Origin: Isosphaera pallida ATCC 43644 | Lineage (GTDB): Bacteria; Planctomycetota; Planctomycetia; Isosphaerales; Isosphaeraceae | Direction of reading: 5' to 3' | DNA: 64,000 bases | Assembly: GCF_000186345.1 (NCBI RefSeq) | Contig: NC_014962.1 | Location: 3,500,450 to 3,564,449 of the forward strand | In this document: in pieces, positions 17,599 to 27,204 of the stretch | How the letters are laid out: the number at the start of each line of letters is the position of its first letter | How positions within the stretch are numbered: the first letter of the stretch is position 1 | Translations under genes and position numbers: made by a program | Notes under the pieces: model-generated | What the model was told of the DNA's origin: nothing | What the model saw: the letters and a program-made list of their open reading frames with translations, nothing else | The model's database searches: none

Positions 17599-17760
17599 GC
17601 GTAGGTTCGAACTCGGGTTAACAGCCCCTCTTCGAGTTACCAGCTATTGAGGGCTTATAGGAATAAGGACTTACAACAGGGCAGACATGAAGGCGAGTAA
17701 GGTCGCCTCGGGTTCGGATCGCGCTCGCAGGGCTATCGACGGCTTGTCCCGTATCGGGTC

Positions 17761-18117
17761 GTTCAGGCACCGCACACCCTCGCCGGCGTCGCCGACGGGC
17801 TGTTCGCCCGCCTCGGCCTGGTCGGCACGATCCAGATCGCCTGCTTCCACCCGGGCTACCGGTTCACGGTCACGGAACCGGACCCGGTGGAGAACTACAC
17901 GAACCACTCCCCCTACCCGATGCTGCACCTGCTCCGCGAGGACAGCGTCACGGCCGTCGCGGGGGACCCGGACGCGCTGCTGGGGATCCCGCAGCACAAC
18001 GTCGAGACGCTGAGGCGGCTAGGCAAGGCGAAGGTGCTGGAGATGCTCTGGGCGGCCGGGGGTGGGGCGCCGATCAACCCCGGGCGAGGATCCGGCCCAC
18101 CGCCCAGCACCCCCTGA
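17761..18117 (+). pseudogene. N-terminally truncated DUF1415 protein
   Basis: The plus-strand frame reads FARLGLVGTIQIACFHPGY, then ENYTNHSPYPMLHLLRED and a later PQHNVETLRRLG. These are strongly conserved segments of DUF1415 (COG3310), a family of unknown function of about 180-200 residues. The first third is missing: the sequence before 17761 in this frame bears no resemblance and no start codon suits. The last 15 residues are proline/glycine-rich and probably not native. It lies just beyond the recombinase element, so a mobile insertion may have destroyed it. Confidence 0.75.
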
Positions 18118-18129
18118 CGTGTGGGTCCG

Positions 18130-18531
18130 TCACCCAAGGCTGGTGTCCGAAGGGTACACCCGACGGAGGTTGCTGAGGAGAAGTTCGCGTTCCCTCGGGG
18201 ATAGCCATTCCTGAATGCCCACAACAATTGCCAATCTGCCGTCTTCAGCTTGATAAAACAAAAGATCTCCAAACGCTTCTTTCCCTATCGGGACGCCATC
18301 TCGGTTTTCGGTCAACCAAATGCGGACGAAGCAGTCCGTGTCGATGTACGGGAATTGAGACAAAGGTGTCCGCGTCCCCAGCAAGGGATGCTCGGGTGGG
18401 AGATGAATTTCTAAGAGCCGATCATAAAGTTCGCCCCATCCTCGATGAGTAGCGACTGCAAGTCGTCGATGAAGGTTCTCCTCGGAATGATCCCCCATCA
18501 GTTCAATGGCTAAAGTGCCGCATCCGTCCAT
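18130..18531 (-). CDS. Unrecognised small protein downstream of the RHS locus
   Basis: 133 residues; ATG at 18531, an alternative ATG 11 codons on. Aromatic- and charge-rich (GWGELYDRLLEIHLPPEHPLL, IDTDCFVRIWLTENRDGVP), with the look of SMI1/SUKH-like or other immunity proteins, but no motif proves it. It is the last of four small minus-strand genes after the RHS gene and is less GC-rich than the flanking DNA. Confidence 0.5.
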   Translation of the reverse strand: MDGCGTLAIELMGDHSEENLHRRLAVATHRGWGELYDRLLEIHLPPEHPLLGTRTPLSQFPYIDTDCFVRIWLTENRDGVPIGKEAFGDLLFYQAEDGRLAIVVGIQEWLSPRERELLLSNLRRVYPSDTSLG

Positions 18532-18610
18532 GCAGACAGATCAAGTCCTGGACCGGATTGAACTACGGTGGATTACTGGCGCGTATTTGCGATTGTTGCA
18601 TTCAGTAGTT

Positions 18611-18901
18611 TTACTTCACGAACCCAGAGACAATCTTCTCCAGCACCTCTCTCGACTGCGAAGTCACGAGCGCGTGTTCGTGGGGGTGAGGGAGGTAGAA
18701 CTGGAATACAATACCAACCTCACGAAAGATACGAGCCTTCGACTCCGGCTTGAGGTCGGCCACCGACAACTGGGGAGGTAATGGCCTAGCCGCTTGCACC
18801 AGGTCTAGACCCCGCCCGGAATAGAAATGCAAAAGCCGAAGAAACTCAGACGTTGGCAGGCTCACGTCCATCTCTAGGCGCTTGACCTTAACGGACTCCA
18901 C
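18611..18901 (-). CDS. Unrecognised small protein
   Basis: 96 residues with a GTG start at 18901 (ATG at 18871 is the alternative). Contains SEFLRLLHFYSGRGLDL and FREVGIVFQFYLPHPHEH. No family recognised. It follows the 68-residue gene by 12 nt and is probably co-transcribed with the RHS gene; immunity-type roles are possible. Confidence 0.5.
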   Translation of the reverse strand: MESVKVKRLEMDVSLPTSEFLRLLHFYSGRGLDLVQAARPLPPQLSVADLKPESKARIFREVGIVFQFYLPHPHEHALVTSQSREVLEKIVSGFVK

Positions 18902-18913
18902 TCGACAGCTCGG

Positions 18914-19120
18914 TTAAAAGAGCGGCGGCAGGTGTCGCTCGATCCAGTGGACTGCTTCATCTGACCAGAAATCGACTAGCGTAACCCAAGGTACGTTCGG
19001 GTCGAGTACTTTCGACAGTACGGACACGTCACAGACCGGCAGCAAGACACTGAACAAACCGTTTGTCGTTTCTTTGATAGCTAGGGGGCTTTCCGTTCTA
19101 ATATTCAGGGGAGTAAACAT
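18914..19120 (-). CDS. Unrecognised 68-residue protein
   Basis: ATG at 19120 with AGGA about 8 nt upstream. TTNGLFSVLLPVCDVSVL and VTLVDFWSDEAVHWIERHLPP suggest a small mixed alpha/beta protein. Third gene of the row following the RHS toxin candidate. No family recognised. Confidence 0.45.
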   Translation of the reverse strand: MFTPLNIRTESPLAIKETTNGLFSVLLPVCDVSVLSKVLDPNVPWVTLVDFWSDEAVHWIERHLPPLF

Positions 19121-19233
19121 TGCTCATCCTCTTGGGCCAACGGTGTGCCGACTGTACTGGATTTAGTAGAACAAATGGAACGTCGGTTGGTCTGTAATCC
19201 CAGTTTGAGTTGTTAATTGGGATTACGAAACTC

Positions 19234-19530
19234 TCAGTCCAATCCTGCAGCTTGTCGCAAACGGACTATCCATGGATTACTTTTGTCTTGAAGGCAGGCT
19301 TGTATCGGCCAACTTGGTGCAGTTTCAACAAGATGAACTAAAGTCCAAGCAAGTCCAAAGCACTCATCTTCGCTATTTGGAAACAATTTACTCAGCGCAA
19401 CAGCCTCTTCGTCCGACAGAGGCGGCTTGATTTTCTCCAAGGCTGTCTGCCATTCTTCAATGATAGGGATACTACTAGTGGAACTTGGCAAGCGCCCCTT
19501 GCCAACTAACTGGTGGATTTCTGGCCGCAT
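19234..19530 (-). CDS. Putative immunity protein for the RHS toxin
   Basis: 98 residues starting at the ATG at 19530, with AAAGAGAG about 7 nt before it. The frame is open slightly further, to a TTG next to the RHS stop. It is mostly helical (IIEEWQTALEKIKPPLSDEEAVALSKLFP, split here by description only), with conserved-looking ECFGLAWTLVHLVE. It begins only 24 nt after the RHS stop codon, the position where the cognate immunity gene of a polymorphic toxin is normally found. The function is inferred from position only. Confidence 0.5.
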   Translation of the reverse strand: MRPEIHQLVGKGRLPSSTSSIPIIEEWQTALEKIKPPLSDEEAVALSKLFPNSEDECFGLAWTLVHLVETAPSWPIQACLQDKSNPWIVRLRQAAGLD

Positions 19531-19554
19531 ATGAGTACTCTCTTTCACCAATCT

Positions 19555-22500
19555 CTATTTCGTCATCAAATGTGGAAAGTTCGTGCGGTAGTATTGGATA
19601 AGGTCGAGTAACCCTTGGTTATAGCGACTACCTGCAATTCGACGTACATCTTGGATGTCCCGAGCCAGTACTGTACGGAAAGGAACACCAGCTTCTTGTA
19701 CAGCAAGGCGAGCGCCACGCACACCATAGGTTCGTGTCAAAACGTGTTCAGCGTGGGGAAGCATCAATGCTCCACCTTCTCCGTAGTTGGTGAACCCTAG
19801 CGCAGCTTGGGGCATGTGGTGGGGTGTAAGGCCATCTCCGGTAACTCGCCTTGCATGCAAGGACGAATATGAGCCCGCTTCACCAGCCCGGACCGCTGTA
19901 CTTGGTGGATTATAACTATTATGCGCCCAGACACTCCAGCCCCACCCTTCGTCCCCGACGAAGTAGGTGTGATACTCCGCCACGCGGCAGTTGTACACCG
20001 CCTCCTCGGGGCCCGTGTCCCGAACGCCCTCGACCGCCAGCCACTGGCCGTCGTGCGACCGCAAGGCATCGCCGGCTCGCAATTCCTTGGCCGCCGTCCA
20101 GCCTTTGCCCCGCACCCAGAACGGATGCTCCGCCGTCGTCCGCAGCACCCGCCCCGCAACCGTCACCTCCCAGATCACACCCCATCGCCGGAACACCTCC
20201 TCCACCGGCCGATACGCCAACTCTCCCTCCGGCTGATCCTCCGGCAGCGACAACACTTCGTCACTCGTCGTCAATGCATCCCAGCGGACCCAACCCCGCC
20301 GCGTCAGGACTTGCACCTCCCCCGGGAAGCACGGCCGCAGCATCTGGAAGCTGTTGCCCGCGACCCCGATCAGGTCCAGAGCCGCCGCCCCATAATTCCC
20401 TGCCGCCAGATTGTCGCCAGCATTCAGTGAACCGCCAAACGCCTGGATGCCGTTGATCACCCGCACGCCAGTCCCGATGCTGCCGCCGACGGCACAGGGG
20501 TTGACGAAGGCTAGCCCGAGGTTGACCCCCGTGCCGGCAACCTCACCGACAGCGTAGGCTCCCGAGTGGTAGTCAACGACATCGTCATAGCCGAGGCCCT
20601 GCCGCACCCGACCGGTCAGCCCCATGCTGACCGTATCGCCCATGCCTGCCGCGCCGTTGCTGAGTTGAGCGAACCAGCCGGTGCGGTGGTGACCCAGAAC
20701 GGAATCCCAGCTGCGCACGTTGTCCGTTCCGATCACATCGTTGGCGAGCCAGTCCCAGAGGTCGAACAGCCCCAACGGATCGAGCCGGTTCGGCAGACCG
20801 TTGCCTAATACCCGATAGAGGTTGACGTCCCCGGCGTCGTAGCGGATCGGGTCGAGGCTGGTCCAGCGGCCGAGGGTGGGGGAGTAGTCTCGGAAGCGGA
20901 AGTGGTACAGGCCACTGGTGGCGTCGAACCGGCCGCCCTGGTGCAGGTAGAGCCAGGCAAAGGAGCTGCCGGCCAAGACGTTCCAGCCAGCGTCGAGGAT
21001 CGTCACCTGGCCGAACGGGTCGTAGACGTAGCGTTCGACCACGTTGCCCGAATTGTCAAAGAGCGCGGTGACATTATAGTTGGCATCCTGCACAACGTAC
21101 AAGCGCTCGTCGAGGGTGCCGTCGCCGTTGCTGTCGCGATCACGCAGCACCAGGGCATCGACGTAGACCGGCGACCAGACGTACTGGGCCTTGACCTGCC
21201 CGCCGACGCGCTCCTCCAGCACCTGCCAGGAATCCGAGTAGTACAGGTCGGTCGTCACCCCGCCTGCCGTCTCGCTGATCCGCCGATGCAGACCATCGTA
21301 GGCGTAACTCTTCAGCGTGTTGCCGCCGGCATCCTTCACCGCCACCAGCCGATTCCAGGCGTCGTAGACGAACTGCCGGCCGGCATCGTCCCGCGTCAGG
21401 TTGCCGTTGGCGTCGTAGGTCGGCGTGGTCGCCCCGCTGATACCGGTGATCTCGTTCTGGGCGTTGTGCGTCCGCGTCTGCGTGCTGCCGTTGGTGGTGA
21501 CGCTCTCCCAGTTTCCTTGGGCGTCATAGTCCCAACTGCGGCTATGCGAGCCGCGTGTGAAGCCAATGAGCTGGTTGAGGTGGTCGTAGCTGTAGCTCTC
21601 GCTGAAGGCGGCGTCGATGAGATTGGTCCGGCTCAGACGATTGCCATTTCGGTCGTAGGTGTATTGCAAGCGGTCCAACGCCGAGCCGTCGCTGCTGGTG
21701 AGCCAGCGTTGATCGACAATGCGGCCGAAGCGGTCCAGGCCGGTGTATGGGTCGCCGGCGTCGCCGTTGGCCTCGCCCGACCGCTTGATGTAGCTGAGGT
21801 CCACGCCCGGCTGCGGATGCTTGCGGGCCACAACCACCGATTCGCCGAGGTAGTCGTAGCTCTCCAGAATCCCGGTGTTTTCCGACAGCGAGGACAGCCG
21901 GCTGATGGCATCGTCCAGCCCGGCGGCGTAGTTGTAGTTCAGCACCTTGCCGTTGGGGTAGGTGATGCTGACCAGGCGGGAGTGGTTCGCCCCAGCCGTC
22001 ATCTCGCTGTAGCTGTACTGCACCCACGGCGAGCTGCCGGTCACCGCTCCGGCGTGCTCCTGCCATTCGCTGGTGAGTTGGCCCAGGCCGTTGAACTCCC
22101 GCTTCACCTGGTTGACGATGTTGCCGCCCGTGGGAGCGTCGTGGCTGGTGATGAGGTAAGCGTTGCCCTGCGAGTCGTAGGCAGTCTCGATGCGCCGCAC
22201 CGAGCCATCCACACCGGCCCCTAGCGTCGTCACCACGTCGGAGATCACGCGGCCCAGCACGTCGTAGCTCAGCGTGTGGACGGTGCCGTTGCGGTCGGTG
22301 GTTGTCAGGGTCTGGCCCAGGGCGTTGACCGTCACCGTCTCCTGCTCGGCGCTGCTGGCATTGCCCATGGTCGGGTCGGGCCAGCGGGTCTGGCCGACCA
22401 GATCGTTGGAGTTCAGCCCGCTGCCGGTGGCCAGGGAGACGCCGTAGACCCACTGGGTGGTCTGTCCGCTGCCATCGGGGCGCCGGCTGGTCAGACTGGT

Positions 22501-25500
22501 CAAACCAACCGCGTTGTAAGTGAACTCGGTGGTGATGTCGTTGTCGTCGCCGACAAAGCCATCGACGTAATTGGCGATGGTCTTGGTGGTGCGGCCCAGG
22601 TTGTCGTAGTAAGTCTTGCTGACGATCCCCTTGGGGTCGGTGGTCGATTCGACCCAGCCGGCGGCGTTGTATGTCTGGCTGGTCACCAGCACCGTATCGG
22701 AGCGAGTCGGTACGGTGCCAGGCCGTGTCCAGGCGGTGCCGCCATTGGTGCCGACATCGACGGTGGCAATGAGCCGGTCGGCGAGGTCGTAGTAAAATCC
22801 TGCATAACTGACACGGGCACCGATGCCGCTGGTCGGCGTGCCCAACTCACCGGTGCCGCTGGCGTCGTGGAACCGCTGGCGCACGGTCGTCTGCAACAGG
22901 TTGTCGTTGGCGTCGTAGGCATACTCGGCCTGTGACAGCACGATGTCACCGCCGACATCGAAGGCGTCGGCGTAGCTGGTGTCCCCGCCGCCGTCGCTGG
23001 TAAACACCTGCGTGAGCCGACCTACTCCATCGTAGCGGTACTTCTCCACCAACCCGCCGGGCGAGGCGACCTTGACCACTTGCCCGCGGGCGTCGTACCA
23101 GGTGTTGCTGGTCAGCGCGTGGGTCGAGACAGCCCCGGTGAGCGGATCGACGCTGTAGACCGCGGTCCGGTAGACCCGGCCGAGGTCGTCGTAGCTGGTG
23201 ACGCTCTTGGCGCGCAGTAACGAGGCGGCCGGTCGGTCGGGCACGCCGTCGCCATCGCCATCGACCACGCTCACGCCGTCACCGTCGTAGACCTCGGCGA
23301 CCGTCACTTGTCCGAGATTGTCGTACTCCACATACGACAGGGGACGATTGACCGTATCCGACTCACTCGTCTCGGCGCCGGACTTCACGGCCACCGGGCG
23401 GTTGCGCCAGTCGTACCAGGTCTGCGTCACGCGCGGGGCCGCACCGCCGCCGGCGAATTGTGTCACTTTCGTCAAGTTGCCGTCGCCGGTGCCGCCATTG
23501 TCGTACTCGTTCTCGCCTACCTTCACCAGGTCTGTCCCGGCGGTGTTGGTGGGGCTCCAGCCGCCGCTGGTCGGCGTGTCGTCCAGCCCGACCCACTGAC
23601 TCACCGCCCGCCCCAGACTGTCCCAAACCGTGCGGTAGATGGTGCCGGTGGGCGACAGCGTGCGGTCGAGGCGGCCGGCGGCGTCATAGCCGAACTCGGT
23701 GCGGTAGAAGTGCGTGTTGGCCGTGCCCAGGTTCGTCGAGGTGGAGTAGCTCAGCCCGGCCAGGTTGAAGTAGGCGTCCTCCTGCGTGACCTGGCCGCTA
23801 GCATTGGTGTAGACCCGCGACAGCGTTTGCAGATCGCTGATCGGCTCGGTCCCGGTCGGCCGGCCATCCGCAACCGTGGGCATGGCCGACATGGTCAGCG
23901 TCTCGACGTAGCCGTTGGCCCAGTCGGCCCGCACCACCTGCGTCGGCAGGGTTGGCGCGTTCGTGCTCGTATCCCAGCCGGCGTAGGTGCGGACTTCCCG
24001 GGTCACGTCGTTGTAGGTGAAGTAATCGACCCGACCATTGGGATGCACCTGCTTGGTCACGCGGCCCAGGGCGTCCACCTCGTAGGTCGTCGTCAGGTGC
24101 AGGCCGCCGCCGGCCGGCGTGGTCCAACCGCTGGGCAGATGGCTGAAGGTGGACGTTTGCGTGGTGTCCACATCGCGGATTTCCTTCACCACCGCCCCGG
24201 TGGCCGGATCATACTCGATGTAGGTCAGGAAACCGCCCCCGTCCTTCCGCCAGATCGGCCGGCCATACGCATCGAACACCGTGGTGACCGTCGTTGCCGT
24301 GCCCGGACCGTTCTGCTCCGTTGAAACCACCGGCAGCGTGACGGTGACTGACTCCGGCTGCGCCGTCGTTCCCTGCCAGGTGTAGGCGTAACTGGTGGTG
24401 ATCGCCCCGGTGCCGTCGTCATTGCGATAGGCAGTGACGTTGGCTACGAAGAACAGCCCCGACCCACCCGCCGTCCGCTGGATGTAGGTCACGTCCTGCT
24501 GCGGGACCGCCGTGCCGAACTCACCCCGCTGCACCGCCACCTGCTTGAGCCGGCCGGTAGCATCGCCCGGTGTCGTCTCCGTGGCCGTTGTGAGCGTCCC
24601 ATAGGTCCAGACCGTTATCAGACCCGTCGTGTCAGACAAGTACTGATAGTTGCCCCACTGGTTGACCAGCAGGTCGGGCGAGGTCTCGTCGTAGCCAGTC
24701 ACCGCCGACGGGTTAGCCGCCAGGATCAGCCTCCCGCCCGCATCGTATTGATAGAACGACCGCCACTGCTGGCTGGTGGCCGTGTCCTGGAACACCTTCA
24801 GCATCACCTGACGATTGGCGTTGGTGTACACGATGTTCTGGTTGCCGTCGGGCAGTGTTTCCACCGTCTTGATCAGCCAGGCGTTTGGGTCGCCGCCCAA
24901 GGCGAGTTCGTTGGTCGTGTAGCTGAAGCTGAAGGTGCCGCGGCCGCCGTTGGCGTCATCCCCCGCCCGAGCGGCGATCTCCTGGGTCACGCGGAACTGG
25001 TCGTCGTACTCGAAGTAGTGATCGGCATACGGGGCGATCTGGCCATCGGTCGCCGTCTCGGGGTTCGCGACGTTGGCTGCCAGCCGGGCGTAGGCCTGCG
25101 GCCGGAAGACGAATTTCAGCCCGCCCTCGTAGCCGCTCGCCTCCCCGGCCACGTAGTAGCGGTAATAGCTGGTCTCCAGGACCGCGCCTGCCGCGTCCTT
25201 GACCACGACTTTCTTCAGGTCGCCGGCGCTACCGTGCGCTTCGACGCCGTCGTAGTAGACGTACTCGGCCTTGCGGACGGTGTTCCACGGCCCGCTGCCC
25301 ACCCGGCGACGTTGCGTGATCGAGGCAATCAGCCCGGCGTTGACCCCGCCGGTCACGTAGGTGAACAGGTACGACTCGGTCACGGTCGAGCCGCTCGCGG
25401 GGGCCGACCGCTGCACCTCGCCAATCCGGCCGTCGGCCAAAAGCGCCGTCACCTCGGTGACGTTCCCCTTCGGGTCTTCGAGTTTCGCGAACTGGCCCTG

Positions 25501-27030
25501 CTGCTGGGCCGGCTTGGCCGCGTCGAAGTCCCAGAACCAAAGCGTCGTACCATCCGCAGCAGTCAAGCGGTACTGGCCCGACGCCGACTCATACACCAAG
25601 GTGTCGAGGATGCCGCCGCGGCCGACATACGAGCCGCCGGGCTGCTCATCAAAGACCTGTTGGGCCGTGCCGCCGGTCACCACGGTCAGCACCACGGCCC
25701 CCCAGAACGGATCGACTTCCCGGATCAGCGAGGGGGTTTCCGCGATGATCCAGCCGCGGCCGACGTTCTGCCCCTGGCTATACGCCCCCTCGTTGGTCCA
25801 ACTGCGGGTGACGCCCCAGGAGGTGCCGAAGCCGTCGGCGGCCAGGTCGCTCTCCTGGAAATGCACCACCCCGTCGCCGTAGCGGACCGGGAAGGCCGAG
25901 TAGCCGGCGGCCGTCACCTCAATCGCGCGATGACGATAGGACTGCCGCAGCGTCCGTGGCGTCGGGTTGCTCGCATCGAACCGCTTGACCTCGGAACGAT
26001 CACTTGGCGTCGCCAATGACCCGGCTCCGGTTGCCCGGTATGACGCCAGCGGAGTTGGCGTGCCGCTGGAACGCGGATCAAAGAGCCGCACCTGTTTGCT
26101 GCGGCTGCTGCCGACCAGGGTGGCAATCTGCGGCTGGCCCTCCCGGCCCGTGACGACACCCACCATCACGCCGTTGCGGTCCGATGCGGACGTCGCCAGG
26201 AACTCGGTCAGCGGCCGGCCGGTGCTGCTGAATACCTTGACCTGCGGCGCGTACCCCGGCCCGGCCCCGGTGACGATCTCGCTCACGCCGTCGCCGGTGA
26301 GGTCGGCGGCCGCGATCCAGACTCCGCCCGTCATCGTCGGGGCATACGCCGTGAAGCTGGCCAGGGTCTGGCCCGTGCGGATCTCGATGCTCTGGACTTG
26401 TGGGGTACTCCCCGGCCCCGCGGCCGCGAACACCGCCGCGTTACCGTTGGCCGCATAGCCGAGGGCCACGCGTACCCCACTCGTGGACGACGGGCCAAAC
26501 ACGTCCCAACCGGTGCGGAGCACCCCCTGGCTGTTAAACACCCGCACCTGCGAACTGCCTTGATCGGGACCGGTGACGACGCCAACCTCGCCGCGTCCGA
26601 TGTCGCCCGCGGCCACCTGCACACCACCCCGGAAGGCAGGGTCATACGCCCAAAACTGGTTCAGCAACGAACCGCTGGCTCCGTCCCAAACTTTGACCAA
26701 CGGAGCCGCACCCGGACCAGGAGCAGTCACAATGTCATTGACTCCGTCGCGGTTCAGGTCAGCGACCGCCGTGCGGACACCGCCCGTGACCGAGGCGTCA
26801 TAGGCGGCGAACGAGCGGATCAGTGTCCCTTGCTGGTCGAGCACACGCACCAGCGGCAGCCGCCCGGTCTCGGCTCCCAGCGCCAGAACGGGATTGGCCG
26901 CCGGCATCTCGCGCGGCTCCAGTGGTTCGAGTTCCAGATGGGGTTTGCGGCGAATCGGCTGTGACCGCCGTGGCGTGAACCATTTCCGAACCCAGGACGA
27001 GAGGGGCTTTCGCATGGGGTGCTGGCGCAT
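19555..27030 (-). CDS. Giant RHS/YD-repeat polymorphic toxin with FG-GAP-like N terminus and Hint domain
   Basis: 2,491 residues from the ATG at 27030 (GGAG about 9 nt upstream). Order: basic leader and LEPLEPREMPA motif (about 30-50) of planctomycete exported proteins; FG-GAP-like repeats with DLNRDGVNDIVTAPGPG units (about 60-330); RHS core with dozens of YD repeats (YDAAGRLD, YDANGNLTRD); the core-closing RFRDYSPTLGRWTSLDPI and RLDPLGLFD. Next is a Hint domain of about 140 residues, from CFPGEVQVLT through AEHPFWV to VWAHN, which would self-cleave. Last is a toxin-like end of about 118 residues with LTPHHMPQ, GGALMLPHAEH and TRTYGVRG, suggesting an HNH/His-metal nuclease. The toxin class is not certain. 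Confidence 0.9.
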   Translation of the reverse strand: MRQHPMRKPLSSWVRKWFTPRRSQPIRRKPHLELEPLEPREMPAANPVLALGAETGRLPLVRVLDQQGTLIRSFAAYDASVTGGVRTAVADLNRDGVNDIVTAPGPGAAPLVKVWDGASGSLLNQFWAYDPAFRGGVQVAAGDIGRGEVGVVTGPDQGSSQVRVFNSQGVLRTGWDVFGPSSTSGVRVALGYAANGNAAVFAAAGPGSTPQVQSIEIRTGQTLASFTAYAPTMTGGVWIAAADLTGDGVSEIVTGAGPGYAPQVKVFSSTGRPLTEFLATSASDRNGVMVGVVTGREGQPQIATLVGSSRSKQVRLFDPRSSGTPTPLASYRATGAGSLATPSDRSEVKRFDASNPTPRTLRQSYRHRAIEVTAAGYSAFPVRYGDGVVHFQESDLAADGFGTSWGVTRSWTNEGAYSQGQNVGRGWIIAETPSLIREVDPFWGAVVLTVVTGGTAQQVFDEQPGGSYVGRGGILDTLVYESASGQYRLTAADGTTLWFWDFDAAKPAQQQGQFAKLEDPKGNVTEVTALLADGRIGEVQRSAPASGSTVTESYLFTYVTGGVNAGLIASITQRRRVGSGPWNTVRKAEYVYYDGVEAHGSAGDLKKVVVKDAAGAVLETSYYRYYVAGEASGYEGGLKFVFRPQAYARLAANVANPETATDGQIAPYADHYFEYDDQFRVTQEIAARAGDDANGGRGTFSFSYTTNELALGGDPNAWLIKTVETLPDGNQNIVYTNANRQVMLKVFQDTATSQQWRSFYQYDAGGRLILAANPSAVTGYDETSPDLLVNQWGNYQYLSDTTGLITVWTYGTLTTATETTPGDATGRLKQVAVQRGEFGTAVPQQDVTYIQRTAGGSGLFFVANVTAYRNDDGTGAITTSYAYTWQGTTAQPESVTVTLPVVSTEQNGPGTATTVTTVFDAYGRPIWRKDGGGFLTYIEYDPATGAVVKEIRDVDTTQTSTFSHLPSGWTTPAGGGLHLTTTYEVDALGRVTKQVHPNGRVDYFTYNDVTREVRTYAGWDTSTNAPTLPTQVVRADWANGYVETLTMSAMPTVADGRPTGTEPISDLQTLSRVYTNASGQVTQEDAYFNLAGLSYSTSTNLGTANTHFYRTEFGYDAAGRLDRTLSPTGTIYRTVWDSLGRAVSQWVGLDDTPTSGGWSPTNTAGTDLVKVGENEYDNGGTGDGNLTKVTQFAGGGAAPRVTQTWYDWRNRPVAVKSGAETSESDTVNRPLSYVEYDNLGQVTVAEVYDGDGVSVVDGDGDGVPDRPAASLLRAKSVTSYDDLGRVYRTAVYSVDPLTGAVSTHALTSNTWYDARGQVVKVASPGGLVEKYRYDGVGRLTQVFTSDGGGDTSYADAFDVGGDIVLSQAEYAYDANDNLLQTTVRQRFHDASGTGELGTPTSGIGARVSYAGFYYDLADRLIATVDVGTNGGTAWTRPGTVPTRSDTVLVTSQTYNAAGWVESTTDPKGIVSKTYYDNLGRTTKTIANYVDGFVGDDNDITTEFTYNAVGLTSLTSRRPDGSGQTTQWVYGVSLATGSGLNSNDLVGQTRWPDPTMGNASSAEQETVTVNALGQTLTTTDRNGTVHTLSYDVLGRVISDVVTTLGAGVDGSVRRIETAYDSQGNAYLITSHDAPTGGNIVNQVKREFNGLGQLTSEWQEHAGAVTGSSPWVQYSYSEMTAGANHSRLVSITYPNGKVLNYNYAAGLDDAISRLSSLSENTGILESYDYLGESVVVARKHPQPGVDLSYIKRSGEANGDAGDPYTGLDRFGRIVDQRWLTSSDGSALDRLQYTYDRNGNRLSRTNLIDAAFSESYSYDHLNQLIGFTRGSHSRSWDYDAQGNWESVTTNGSTQTRTHNAQNEITGISGATTPTYDANGNLTRDDAGRQFVYDAWNRLVAVKDAGGNTLKSYAYDGLHRRISETAGGVTTDLYYSDSWQVLEERVGGQVKAQYVWSPVYVDALVLRDRDSNGDGTLDERLYVVQDANYNVTALFDNSGNVVERYVYDPFGQVTILDAGWNVLAGSSFAWLYLHQGGRFDATSGLYHFRFRDYSPTLGRWTSLDPIRYDAGDVNLYRVLGNGLPNRLDPLGLFDLWDWLANDVIGTDNVRSWDSVLGHHRTGWFAQLSNGAAGMGDTVSMGLTGRVRQGLGYDDVVDYHSGAYAVGEVAGTGVNLGLAFVNPCAVGGSIGTGVRVINGIQAFGGSLNAGDNLAAGNYGAAALDLIGVAGNSFQMLRPCFPGEVQVLTRRGWVRWDALTTSDEVLSLPEDQPEGELAYRPVEEVFRRWGVIWEVTVAGRVLRTTAEHPFWVRGKGWTAAKELRAGDALRSHDGQWLAVEGVRDTGPEEAVYNCRVAEYHTYFVGDEGWGWSVWAHNSYNPPSTAVRAGEAGSYSSLHARRVTGDGLTPHHMPQAALGFTNYGEGGALMLPHAEHVLTRTYGVRGARLAVQEAGVPFRTVLARDIQDVRRIAGSRYNQGLLDLIQYYRTNFPHLMTK

Positions 27031-27116
27031 GGCATCGTCTCCACCAGCGGGCACGCGCGACGATCGAAGATGTGATCCGACCAAGACGAGATCGCGGCCG
27101 AACGTGCCACGACCCA

Positions 27117-27146
27117 AAAATACACCCTACCCCCCCCCCCTGTCAA
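27117..27146 (-). promoter_or_regulatory. RHS promoter with 11-G tract in the spacer
   Basis: On the minus strand TTGACA (27146-27141) is followed by an 18-nt spacer that begins with eleven G (27140-27130), then TATTTT (27122-27117), about 85 nt before the RHS start. A homopolymer between the -35 and -10 boxes is the layout of slipped-strand phase-variable promoters in other bacteria. Upstream are A/T runs (27148-27169). Confidence 0.6.
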
Positions 27147-27204
27147 GTAAATTTTTCCAATTTTTTTGAATCGACCGATCGTCTCGCCTCGGAGTCGCAC
27201 TCGA

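Noticed and set aside
10162-18120. CRISPR array accompanying the CARF gene
   Set aside because: No regularly spaced direct repeats of 25-40 bp are present anywhere in this part or in the rest of the window.
20902-27000. Several long plus-strand open frames (for example 20902-22224, 23308-24324, 24748-26019) opposite the RHS gene
   Set aside because: They are antisense shadows of the GC-rich RHS frame, rich in Val/Ala/Gly/Arg with no motifs or ribosome-binding sites. The minus-strand YD repeats are unmistakable.
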